Part shown: one piece after another, positions 11,130 to 22,405 of the stretch
How the letters are laid out: each line of letters begins with the position of its first letter
Position numbering within the stretch: position 1 is the first letter of the stretch
Origin: Carya illinoinensis
Taxonomy: Eukaryota > Streptophyta > Magnoliopsida > Fagales > Juglandaceae
Direction: 5' to 3'
Length of the DNA: 64,000 nt
Assembly (NCBI RefSeq): GCF_018687715.1
Contig: NC_056758.1
Coordinates: 12,147,501 to 12,211,500 of the forward strand
Notes under the pieces: generated by a model
What the model was told of the DNA's origin: nothing
The model's database searches: none
Seen by the model: only the letters and a program-made list of their open reading frames with translations
Program-made: the position numbers and the translations under genes

Positions 11130-11995
11130 ACATGTGTTTTCTTTTTTTCCTCGACAAGTCAAGCTTTGCATAGATAAACTAAACAGTTACAAGGATACAA
11201 GATTTAGTTGGGTGGGAGTTCCTAACAATCATTTCAAAATAAGCAAAAGCAACACCGAAACTAAAAATAAAAAAGTGGGTTATTAAGCCAAAATATTAAC
11301 TCCAACCCATTCCCACAGGGGGAAGCCGCTTTAAAGTAATTTTAACATAGTCTGATAAACAGACTATAAACCTACAACTAAAAGCTGTAGTTGAAAGAGG
11401 TGCATTACATTTTGTTGATCTGGTCCAACTGTAGGAGACTATTACAATCATATCATTTGGATCGTTGGTTAGGAAAAGCAGGAACATAAGAAAATAGCAA
11501 CTTGAAGATGACCCGATACATCAGCGAAAGACTACCATTGACAGTGGTGACACGCGCCACACATAGGAAAAAAGGAGCACACGAATCTGAAAGATTTGAA
11601 GCCATTGGCCCCGATGGTGTTGTGCGTGGCAACAGGAAACTCCCAATGGCACGGCGGTGCCTGAGGCCCACACCCACTGTAAGCCGCGCGTGAGCCACAC
11701 CCGCCACCCATTTGGACAGATTTCTTTCACCATCCGACAGATCGACGGCTGAGGAGTCCGTAGAAGGGGCGCATGGCAGTCGAAGATGATCGGAAAGCAG
11801 CAAATCGGATCATCTCGATACAATCGCCAGAAAATTTAAAAAGAAACTAGAAATAAACCTAAAAATAGAGGCTAAACAAGCAGGGGGGAGACGAAGGGTG
11901 GAGACGTTGTGATGGCAAGCTGTGGGTAGAGAGAAAACTCTGTGGAGAGAAAAGAGAGAAAAGTTATACTAAATCCTTTTTTCTAACATGTGTTT
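11130..11995 (-). mobile_element. Poly(A)-type non-coding retroposon with 10-bp target duplication
   Basis: acatgtgttt occurs at 11130-11139 and again at 11986-11995. Between them (11140-11985, 846 bp) the minus strand starts with a TCTC-rich leader and ends in an A-rich tail (read on plus as tctttttttcc). Target duplication plus 3' A tail shows LINE-type priming. Short overlapping frames (11453-11823) have no recognisable domain, and no RT is present, so the unit is non-autonomous or a 5'-region copy of a LINE. Its TCTC-rich start and 3' layout resemble the insertion at 58557-59834. Confidence 0.65.
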
Positions 11996-13890
11996 GTTGC
12001 ATAGATATATTCATTATCCATCTTCACTAGTAGTGTAAGGGCAACGTGCACTACACGTATGCCCAGTTTATAAAAATGAGAAGAAAAATAAAAATAGTAA
12101 ACGAAAAGGAGAGAAAGGAAATTTTAAAGAAAAATTGAACAAAAAATAAGAAAAATTAATGTTGTGGGTTGTCGTGGGTAGAATCGGTAGGGTAGAGCTT
12201 TGGTCGTTTTTTATTTTTTATTTTCTGATTTCATGTTTGGACCTCAAACCGCACCACCCTCCCTCTCCCTCTCCTCCTTCGTAGATGTGCATTGCCTCTC
12301 ACTCTCTTTGTAATTAACACATGTTGGACTGACAAAAGAAATAATGAAAAGCATACCTAGAGAATGGTCAATTAACACATGTTGGACTGACAAAAGTTAT
12401 AGCTGTGCACATGTATTAAACATTTTGTTTGGATAAATTTTCTTTACTCTCTCGTCTATATGCATATGATGTATTTGATGATAGTGTAAAAATTCACAAA
12501 TGTTGGACTGACAGAAGAAAGAATGGAAAGCATACCCAGGGAATGCGCAGATTGAGAAGCATGAAGAGCAATCTGAAAGGCATGGATAATTTTGCGTGGA
12601 AAAGTTAGGAAGACAGAAGGTAAATGAAAATATTAAAGTCGATGGTTTCAGTCGGTGAGAAGAAGCAAGAATTTCCCATATTTCAATCAATTTCAGTTGG
12701 AAGCGATAAGTTTATAAATATAAAAAGGCAATAATAGTTAGGTGATAAAGGAAAAAGAGAAACAAAAATGGTTGAATTTGGAGACAAAACTGAAAAGAAA
12801 TGAGTAGAGAAGACATACATCTAGAAATATAGAAAGATGAAAACATTAGGTGGCAAAAGAAGGGAAAAAAGCAATAGACGAAATTTTGAAATATAAGCTG
12901 AGACAAAATTGAAAAAAAAAATATTTGATGAAAATTATATTCAAGCTTCAATCACACTTTTATATATACATATAGAAGATATCATTTTTATGGCATAATT
13001 TATTTTATAAAAATTAAATTTTAAATTTTTTTTTTAAATTAAATGATTTCAAATAAATAATACATAGTGTAAATATTTTTAAATAGAATTATTGTAAACT
13101 ATTTTATAGAAATAGTGTGTTCAAAACTGAAATAAGGCCCAGAAAGGAGTCGAGAAAGGCCCAGAAAGGCCTGGGAACTACTCTTACAAGTACATCATCA
13201 TTATATTCTATTCAAAATGACTGGGAATTGACATACGATGGGTCGTCGCGACAACAAAATGATAGAAAGTAAAATGACGAAATGGCTGAAGGCGGCGTTC
13301 CACTTGACAAATGTCATAAAAATAGATGTAAAAGCATGAAATTTACAGCAAGTTTCGAAGCATAGGTCTCTTCATATATTCTCAAATTACTATTTCAAAA
13401 TTTATTATTATTATTTACAGATTATTTTATAAAAATTACGTTTCATACCACTAACCGTACGAAGCAGCTGCAATAGATGAAATGACAGCACATGGTACCA
13501 AAACGAACTCCAAGGACTAAATTAGAGAGAAGTTGTCTCCGTATAAATATATAAATGAATTAGAAATACTTGTTATCTTAGGTAGGTTTGGTAATTAAAA
13601 ATTTTCATCTCTATTCTTAAAGCTCTCCTTATTTATATGAATACGAAGATAGTGATAATAACTAATTCTAGAGTTTATTTTGAAGACCCCTCGAATAAAT
13701 TGATAAGATAACTATCTTAATTAATCGGAGCCATTATCTATTTTTTATATTATCCAACATATATCAATAATTTCAAACCTTGGACTTGCAAATCGGTCCC
13801 TGCCCTTGAAGCCTCAGTCTTGAGCCCTTTAATACATGGACTTATTCTTACGAGACCCTAAATATGTCTTTTATATTTTACTATTATTTA
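11996..13890. other. Non-coding spacer with a local threefold repeat
   Basis: A 27-base block (aattaacacatgttggactg...) occurs at 12312-12338 and exactly again at 12370-12396. A longer version of the first copy (through gcatacc) recurs diverged at about 12494-12545. The rest is A/T-rich, with scattered short frames lacking any domain. Confidence 0.5.
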
Positions 13891-14223
13891 TTAATATTTT
13901 TTAATATCAAACGAGGCTTTAAAAAAATTTCGCAGTCTTTGGTTGTTAATTGGTTGAACCAATAAAAAAAAAATACAGTTCAGCCTAAGTACTACTTTAG
14001 CGTCGGACCTTTTCCGTGCCGACCATTGTTGACCAATGGCTATTAGCTCTGCTCGCCCTTTTTCTTGATTAGTCACCAATCCACACGCGGCATCATGTAC
14101 AACGTTCTCATAAGTTCTTAACCGTGGAGGGATTCGTAATTGTGGCAAGCAGTCATTCATCATTTTGACTCTAACACGCATAACTTCACGAGAATTACTT
14201 ATTTGGAAATTACTTTGGGCCAT
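13891..14223 (-). CDS. Doubtful small hypothetical protein (110 aa)
   Basis: An ATG frame reads MAQSNFQISNSREVMRV... and ends at a TAA. Composition is mixed and protein-like (basic, several Arg/Lys pairs) for about the first 80 residues, then passes through a poly-A stretch and loses that character. No signal peptide, membrane segment or known motif is seen. There is no clear TATA or partner gene. It may be a single exon or a gene relic, or chance. Confidence 0.15.
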   Translation of the reverse strand: MAQSNFQISNSREVMRVRVKMMNDCLPQLRIPPRLRTYENVVHDAACGLVTNQEKGRAELIAIGQQWSARKRSDAKVVLRLNCIFFLLVQPINNQRLRNFFKASFDIKKY

Positions 14224-16587
14224 TTGTTATATTTTGCTAGTCTTATTAATATAAATTGAAAAAAAAAAAAAAGAAAGAAAATGCAATAGAGGACAGTACG
14301 GAAATTAACAGTGTACTGCAGAAAAAGATGCATGAGAGGATGACCAAACAACAGCACTGTAATCTGACTGCTGAGAAAGTGTACTATCGGCATCGACCTC
14401 TTAATGTCACACGTGTGTGTCTCCCAGCTGACTTCTATATACAGTGAATATAGATAGAGACAGTGAGGCTGAAAGGGAGAGGGCATGGGGGCAGAGGATG
14501 GGCGTTGACGGTCTGCGGTAAGGGTCCAGCCCCGCACGAGGGCTAGCTGTGAATGTGTATCGGTTGGCACTGGGGCCTGTCTTTTTGTTTGGAGTCCAAG
14601 GCGATGTCCCTTTCGTCCTTGCTTTCTGTACATGTTTTGTCTACTTTTAATTTGCAAAATTTGTGAAAGAAAATTGCAATAATTTTGGCTCTCTTAAAAA
14701 CTATGTCTAGCCGTGAAACCCCACACAAACACTTACCCTTTAATTAATTAACCTGTTCATGTCATGCACCATCCATTTTTAATGGAATAGGTACAAAGAC
14801 AGACTCAGAGCCATGAAGCAGTACTCTTTATCTGTAAGACGCAGCACATGCATGGGGAAGTTGGATGGGGGAAGCTGGTTGACATGAAAACTCGATCTGG
14901 TTGCCTTGAGCCTTACTGCATCCCAAGTGGGTCAGTGCCCGGCCAATAAAATCCGGCACATGCTTGTATGGTTCTGCTTATTATCGTTCTCAACGCATTT
15001 CATTAGTGGCCGGACTGTGCTCCGGCTCATATTCCATCTTCCTTTTCTGTTGATTCCTGATTTAAATTAAAGACCCTGAATCATGTGGAGATCTAGGATC
15101 ATCCTTTCCTATTATTCTCTATTTTACTCGGTATAGATTCTCAATGCAATAATAACAACATTAATAATTAATAATAAAGGCAATACCCCTATGCCTATAC
15201 CATCGAAGGTATCCCAATTGATACGAATTGATATTCTATGACTCAAAGTCAGGAGTTCGAGTCAGGGCATAAATTAAAATTATGGCTAATAATAAAACTT
15301 GAACTTTAGGCCATGTGAATAGGTTTTAGATGAGTTGAATATTTTGGAAATACTTTTTTATTTCTTTAGTATTGCAAATTAAAAAAAATACTATTGGGTA
15401 CCAAATGCATTTTCTTGATATTATTATTATTATTATTGCTAGCCATTAATATTTTCAACTTTTAAATTTACATGATTAAACTCCTTTCACATCAAGCTTT
15501 GAAAATTTGTTTGATTAATTGGAGAGGAGGAGAAATGAAAAAAACAACTACCACTTTACCATTTTTCCACAACTTTCTAATAAAATAATATTCTTTTTCT
15601 TAAATTTATTTTAGTTTTGATTTTGATTTGATGTGCTTGAGAGAGTGTGGTACTGAAATACAAATTAATCGAGATCCGTTGTAATTATCTATCCAAATTA
15701 AATGGCCCAACTTGGACAGAGATGGACACGATGTTAATTATACATTTTTGTAGGGTCTTCATGACTCACATATCAAATACGTCCAACACTAACTAATCCA
15801 TCATCTGATAATGAAGGCTATGATCTTAGTCATGTAATTAAAAGACTATTATGTATTGAATAATATGTAAAAATCACACGCATGCGCACACATATATATA
15901 GAGAAATTTTATATAGAAGTAATCTTACACCGTACACTTCTACATTTTGTTATGTTAATTCTATCTTAATTTCTAAATATGTATATGTTTAAGTAAAATG
16001 ACATAAATGATAACTCACATATTTGTTAAAAGGGACGAGAGTGATGCAAGGCTTACTTGTAACATTTCTTTATATATATATATATATAGTTGTATAGTGT
16101 AAATTATGATCTAAAACCAATTAACAAAGCTAGTGTACTGATCTAACTAGTTAGTAACTGGTCATGATACTTATATAATATAAAAAACCTCGTTAGTTGT
16201 CAATGTTCCAAAGTATTAATATTAAGATGTTTTGAATTTGTGAAAGCTGTCGCTCTCTCGACGCTTTCTCCTATCATTTCCATGGGAAAATCAAAGAGTC
16301 CTACTTTTTAACACGAAGTGATGAATGACATGGTTGTATATAAGTCATGTATTGCACGCGCAATTTTTAATTTATTGATTATTTGTGAACAGTTATTTAC
16401 AATAAAAATAGTCATTTAAGGCTATAATTAATAGACTCATTCTCAATGTAGAGTTAGGAAACCCTCTCCACATTATTATCATGTCATATTAAAAATTCTA
16501 AGAATTCAAAATTTTAAGCTCCTCTTCTAAATCAACTCTTACAACATCATCACTTTAGACCAATATACTTTTTTTTAGTTGTAGGAA
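14224..16587. other. Non-coding spacer
   Basis: No supported gene. At about 15200-15275 there is a B-box-like gagttcgagtcaggg after an imperfect A-box-like stretch, which could be a worn SINE or tRNA relic. Elsewhere there are A/T-rich runs and short ATT/TTA repeats (15419-15436). Confidence 0.4.
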
Positions 16588-16760
16588 TTAGTTAATTAAT
16601 TTCAAAATTTTATATGCAGTCACTTTTACATATTTTATTAATGTGATTGACTGCATCATTTTTTTTAATATAAAATAACTATTTGATCAATCACATCAGT
16701 AGAATATATAAAAAGTATGTAAAAATGACTATATATATCAAATTTCTAATTAATTAGTTC
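16588..16760. mobile_element. Palindromic MITE
   Basis: The left arm (tatatgcagtcacttttacatattttattaatgtgattgac, about 16611-16651) is mirrored by the right arm (gatcaatcacatcagtagaatatataaaaagtatgtaaaaatgac, about 16685-16729). The whole folds back on itself with a short A/T loop. Flanks continue as ttaattaa inverted matches. It is the same family as 18486-18637. Confidence 0.6.
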
Positions 16761-17687
16761 AAAATTCAAAAGGAACTCTTGAATCTAGAAAGCAATTCAA
16801 GGATTGATATCAAGATAGACACTAGAGAAGATATATAGATAGCCCAATTGATAGCTAGGTTATCTGCATGTAGCATTCATGAGATCACGTTTGTTTCAAC
16901 TTTCAATCACTTCGCAATCTTTCTTCAGATCAATCTTACTTTTATACAAAATTTTACTATATATGCTTTGACAGTTTGTGGGATGTTAAATTGGAAATAG
17001 ATCAATCTTATTGGTAAAAGAAGGAAGGGGGAAAAATTAAAAAACCCAAAAGAACTTGAGATTGCAAAACCTTATCTATCTAGATCGAGCTTTAACTATG
17101 CTTGATAGTGATTTTGCCATAATGTATTGATGGGCTGTATGCAAGTGATAAAGGTTTTAATGTTTTGCCATTTTGTGAAGGAACATTTGGACCCATTCGT
17201 GAAATGGTGAAGGTGCTTCGATTTCTAGCCACTCATAGTGACCGAGGGGATAAGAATACAGAGAATAAAGGTAATCCTGAAAGATCCTTATCTCCTCTCT
17301 AAGTAATTATTTTGATTTGATTGGAGCGCCTATTTATCAATAACAATAATCCGAGAAGACATCATTAAAGTAATCACATTCAACCATAAATGTTATGTTT
17401 TTGGTGATGGATATTTATGTAGAGTAATGTTATTTATAATATAGTTATAAAATATGTAAATATTGTATAATTATTTTAAAAAAAAAAGTAAAATTTATTA
17501 TTAAAAAATTAATTTTATTTATATAAATCTTATATTTATTTATTTTTTAAAAAATAATTATATGACAACTTTAACTATAATTTTTCTTATGAATAGAAGT
17601 ATCTTAATTTTATAAAAGATTTCATTTATGTCATGCTGCCGACATGCAAAGCAAAAATTATAGTGTAATGATATACATATAACTCTC

Positions 17688-17756
<69 letters not shown>

Positions 17757-18227
17757 CTTCAATATAGAATTGTAAAAATGTTGTGAATAGTAGATAAATC
17801 AATTTTTAAAATCATATATGATCATGAGAATAAAAAGAATATTCAGCAAATATTATTGCTTAGAGTGATGATATACACGCGGAACTTATTATTATTATTA
17901 TTATATTTTTTTAAATATGGATAATTGATTAATATGGTTGGTTTTAAAATCAAATTATTTCTTATGCTTTTAATCGAACATTTTAATCATATGATCTGAT
18001 TTTAAAGATAAACATAAAATTTGTCAGTTTTTCAAAATTCTATTAGCAAATTATTAAAAACACCATTTCAATACCAATGATAGTTTGCCACATGTTACTT
18101 GATTGGCCATGTATAAAAGATTTCACAAAATTTAAATAATTTAAACAATAAAAATTGAAGAAAATCAAACAAATTAAATTAAAAGAATTAAAATTAAAAA
18201 ATGTAAGGCCACAAAAAATACAAATAC

Positions 18228-18259
<32 letters not shown>

Positions 18260-18485
18260 AATCCATTATAATCTAAAAACATTAAACTAAGAAAACCTAA
18301 AATTTAACCCAAAAAAATATACATTTTAGTTTTTTAGTTTGTTAATATAGTCACTCTTTTCCACTCCTGAATGAGAAAAAGTGGAACCACATCAACAATT
18401 GGAAATGAAATATTAATATTAACTTAAATGATTCAAAAATATCATAAGTGATTTAAACTTTTAAAATAGAAATATATTAGATGAG
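16761..18485. other. Non-coding A/T-rich spacer
   Basis: No supported gene. A 49-codon open stretch at about 17144-17302 has protein-like composition but no recognised motif. It also holds the long TTA microsatellite (17688-17755) and a TA run (18225-18250). Confidence 0.45.
17688..17755. repeat. (TTA)n microsatellite
   Basis: About 22 uninterrupted TTA units. A shorter array of the same unit appears at 17886-17903. Confidence 0.97.
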
Positions 18486-18637
18486 TTATGCTATACAATC
18501 ATTTTTACGTATTCTTTCTATATTTCATTGATGTGATTGGTTAAAATAATTATTTTATATTAAAAAAATAACTTAATTAATCATATTAGTGAAGTGTTTA
18601 AAGAATACGTAAAAGTAACTGCATATAAAATTTTTGT
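18486..18637. mobile_element. Palindromic MITE, second copy
   Basis: The left arm caatcatttttacgtattc (from 18496) pairs with the right arm gaatacgtaaaagtaactgc (to about 18632). The core again has atgtgattgg / aatcatattagtga, as in the copy at 16588-16760. It lies about 0.8 kb upstream of the AUX/IAA start. Confidence 0.6.
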
Positions 18638-19184
18638 TTTATAACAATATTATAGGCTCATAATATACTAATCAGATAAAGTTTAAATCAATAATATTTA
18701 CTGTATGAATAAATAAATTCGTAAATAAATATTTTTTATAAAAATTACAAATAAAATATATAAAGAATCTTTATGATTTCTAAACAATTAAAATTAAAAT
18801 ATGTTACTCATCATCTCACATTATATATTTTATATGTTTTAATATTAATTTTTATTTTATTTTATTCTTATGAAAATAATTGAGTTGATGTATTTATCAT
18901 TTATATATCATATATTTATTATAAACAAATAAAAAAATTAAAATAAATATGAAATATAAAGATAATAAATAGAATTATTGACTATAGGAAGATGATTACT
19001 GAAGCTGTTAGGAGGTAACCATGAACAAATGCATTCTTGGATGGGTTTGTCCACTTGCCTTGCCACAATCATTCTGAGCATGACATCATCCATGACATCA
19101 ATCTCCCGACCAAAGACGGACGGTCCAACTAACGATAACAACTCTACGTGGCAAAATCAGCACCGTCAAAAACGCCCCTCAAAC

Positions 19185-19347
19185 CCGACATCATCACCAC
19201 CCCCACAACAATATAATTATCCCACAATACCCCTGCTCCGGGCCTTCTTCCAACACTCATATTTCCCATACTTCATATGTACCCTCTCTACCGACATCAG
19301 CAAGAGAATAAGAAACGCTGCGACGAAGAAAATAAACGCCAGAGACA
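19185..19347 (+). promoter_or_regulatory. Candidate auxin-response sites upstream of AUX/IAA
   Basis: CCGACA (reverse complement TGTCGG) occurs at 19185-19190 and 19291-19296, and GAGACA (reverse complement TGTCTC) at 19342-19347. These are the core sequences bound by ARF factors. All lie within 275 bases of the ATG and may partly be in the 5' UTR. A GA-rich tract follows to about 19410. AUX/IAA genes are commonly auxin-induced; binding here is inferred. Confidence 0.4.
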
Positions 19348-19458
19348 GACAGAGAGAGAGGGGGAGAGAGAGAGACGAAGGAAAAAAAGAAAAGAAAAAA
19401 AGGAGAGGATCATCGAACTAGCTAGCTAGAGAGGATTCATTTGGTATTGGGTGTAAAA

Positions 19459-21283
19459 ATGAGTAGCATTTTGGAGGTGGATCATCGCGACAAGTATAGC
19501 ACGATTAATTTCGAAGAGACGGAACTGCGCCTCGGATTACCCGGTGGAAGTGGAAATGATGGCGATGCAGTCAAGAATAGTTCGAAAAGAGGGTTTTCCG
19601 AAACCGTTGATTTGAAGCTTAATCTTTCCTCCAAAGAGTCTTCCGCGGCCAAGAACGAAGTTGAAAAGATGAAGGAGAAGACTGCTCTACCACGCTCTAC
19701 TACTGCTGATCCTGCAAAGCCCCCAGCAGCCAAGTACGTACACAGATCGACACACATCTGTTCTTCAAATTTCGTAGCTTTGTTGTCTGTTTAATTTTTT
19801 TTGGGTACATGGCTTTGAAATCCTCACTTTTCGTAAATAAATGCATATGTGTATCCGAAATCCAGATTGTTTTAATCGAATTTAGAGGATCGTTGTTGAA
19901 AATCAATTAACAATGTCCTTTCTGATTCCAATAAAATTATAGGCAGACTTGTTATTATCTGTTTGTTTCGAAGAATAAGGTTGAGAATTCCTGAGGTGTT
20001 AATTCATGAAATCGACCTTTGTGCCATTATTGCAATTATTATAATAAAATTTATTATTGGTATTTAAAGATGATTATTCTTATTAAATTATTACTGAATT
20101 ATCGGTTATCTATGTAGTTACGTTTTGTTTTTTTTCCTTAATCATCTATGTACTTGCATCTGGACTCGTGACAGTTCAAAGGCCTTTTTCAAGGCATTGG
20201 TGGGTTGTCGGCCAGATGTAGGAAGAAAACAAAACATTTGGAATCTTTTTACTTTTCTCGACAGCCAAACAATTTGAAGGCGTGAAGCAACGACAAGAGA
20301 GAAGATAGTCAAAACACAAATACAGGCTATGCAACTAGGTCGTCGCACGTTGTTTATCTAATTAGTAATTAACCAATTAATTGAAGTACAAGACTTAAAA
20401 AGAGTACTGGGAAAAAAGTTCAGACCAATAAAAAAAAAAAAATGATTATGAATAAACTAGAATTTTTAATTTAGTTGAAAAAATAACTTTATATTAATCT
20501 TGTTTATTACGTACTGATCTGGATCTCAGGGCACAAGTTGTGGGTTGGCCACCCGTACGAACATTCCGAAAGAACATTGTGGGCGTCCAGAAGAACAGTA
20601 CCACTAGAGACGAAGCAGCCGAGAAGGGCAGCATGAGCAGTGCTGCCGCCTTTGTTAAGGTTAGCATGGATGGTGCACCATATTTACGTAAGGTGGACTT
20701 GAAGCTGTACAAGAGCTACCAGGAACTGTCTGATGCCTTGGGCAAAATGTTCAGCTCCTTTACGATTGGTAATTAACTTAAGGATATTTATTTATTTATG
20801 AGTAGTATAAACTGAATTAATTTGATTAATGATGGTGTATTTTGGTTTTGGAATGAAGGTAATTGTGGGTCACAAGGATTAATGAAGGATTTCATGAACG
20901 AGAGCAAGTTGATAGATCTCTTGAATGGTTCCGAGTACGTGCCCACTTATGAGGACAAGGACGGAGATTGGATGCTTGTAGGCGATGTGCCATGGGAGTA
21001 AGTTCTCTTTGTGGAGTGATCTTGATCTTAAATAAAGGAATACGGTACTAAAATTGATCTGGTTTTGTACTTGTGCAGGATGTTTGTTGATTCTTGCAAG
21101 CGTTTGCGAATAATGAAAGGATCCGAAGCCATTGGACTTGGTTAGTTGTAACTCACAAGCATTTGGTACATAAACATTTAGAGAAACTTTAAATTACCCA
21201 AAACTTGTCACTAATATTTCATTTCAATTATCAAAATTTCTGCAGCACCGAGAGCAGTAGAGAAATGCAAGAACAGAAGCTGA
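19459..21283 (+). CDS. AUX/IAA auxin-responsive co-repressor, IAA7/14/16/17-like
   Basis: Five exons with GT-AG borders: 19459-19733, 20530-20768, 20859-20997, 21079-21140 and 21246-21283, giving a predicted 250 residues. Domain [10 protein letters not shown] (residues 21-29, the EAR repression motif), domain II degron VVGWPPV (95-101), domain III from about [19 protein letters not shown], and domain IV ending [13 protein letters not shown] and [10 protein letters not shown]. These proteins bind ARF factors in the nucleus and recruit TOPLESS. Auxin brings TIR1/AFB to the degron, so the protein is destroyed. Start: the first ATG is in good context and domain I follows at the usual distance. 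All key motifs are intact, so the gene looks functional. Assignment to a single numbered IAA is not possible by eye. Confidence 0.95.
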
Positions 21284-22242
21284 ACATTTTTTTCCCCTTT
21301 TTTCCAAACCTGTGCTATGATCAAAAGGAAGGAAGCTCTGGAGAGAGGTCAAGCACTTGAGTTTGGATAATTCTGTACCATGTTTTTTGTTTTTTTTTGT
21401 TTTTTTCTTTTTTGTCTTCCTTTATATGAGAGACGTATTCGAGAACTTTTAGGAACATGAAGCAATAATATAGAAGATGTTCATAAGACCTTTCCTAGTG
21501 TTCATGTGTAAGTTTGTTTATTTTGAATGGATTGTATGATTAATAATGTCAACGTTTTTCTTGTTGTCATGACTCAACGAATGCATGATGAGATTCTATA
21601 TATGTACTGTGCTTGCCTTTATTATTAAGGCAATTATTTGGGGAGTGATAGATAAGGTGGAGCATGGCCATGTGCATGTTGTTGGGAGCATTATTGATTC
21701 CATCAAAATTATGTCTTATCCGCCTTTTATTTTTTTAACTTTCATTCAAATATTAAACTCTACACATTACCTTCCCACCCCATCCAACCTAATAAGGGAA
21801 GGTACGTAGGTGTCAAAATACAAATTATTTTAGCTTAATCCTTCAATAATTTTGGTAATGGGTTAGTTAACCCTCTTTCTTTTTTATTGTTTTATAATTG
21901 ACGTGGCTTGATGTAGTACGTCAAATTGTAAAATTATTTTAAGTGTTAAATAGATCTAATGGATCACGTAAAGTTATGTCAATTTGTAAGTTTACTTTTA
22001 TGTGATCTCCTTGTGTCTGTAGTAGTTTTCAATCAATAAACTAATTTTATGCAAAAGAACTACGTTTTATTTTGTTGAATCGTTAAGGGAATTACCTTTT
22101 TTTGGGTACTCATAAAGAACAATGAAACAGTAGCTAGGCAAGAAAAATACACACAAAATAAAATTGAAGTTGGAAAGATAAACCAGGGGACGTGCTGTAT
22201 TTCAATCAAGTGGAAGGGATGGTCATGGTTAATTTTTTGAGT
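21284..22242. other. AUX/IAA 3' flank, non-coding
   Basis: 3' UTR and downstream spacer. A T-rich stretch (21380-21415) and AATAAT (21464-21469) may serve 3' end formation. The open stretch at 21585-21809 shows no motif. Confidence 0.5.
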
Positions 22243-22405
22243 TTTGCTACATACAAGTACAGTTGCGCACTAATTTGTGTATCAATACTGATTTATTCAT
22301 ACTTAAAATTTAAATTAACACTGTTTTCAATAAAATTTACTTTTTGACCAATCACATCACATTGGTGCACAGATTAGTGCACAATTATTCTTGCAACTAT
22401 ATTTT
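22243..22405. mobile_element. MITE with terminal inverted repeats
   Basis: The left end (tgctacatacaagtacagtt, then gcgcactaatttgtg, from 22255) is mirrored at the right end (gtgcacagattagtgcacaattattcttgcaactat, to 22400), giving about 35-base imperfect inverted repeats around an A/T core. The core accaatcacatcacat resembles that of the two MITEs at 16.6 and 18.5 kb. Confidence 0.6.

Noticed and set aside
11453..11823. Possible small genes in the GC-richer block
   Set aside because: The block lies inside a poly(A) retroposon with target duplications and shows no domain in any frame.
17144..17302. 49-codon open stretch (GTFGPIREMVKVLRFLATHS)
   Set aside because: Composition is protein-like but there is no ATG start, splice context or recognised motif; too short to call.
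17688..17755. CRISPR-like or satellite array
   Set aside because: A plain TTA microsatellite with no spacers; the host is a plant.
19441..19458. An earlier in-frame TTG start for the AUX/IAA protein
   Set aside because: Plant translation starts at ATG; the ATG at 19459 gives the normal distance to domain I.
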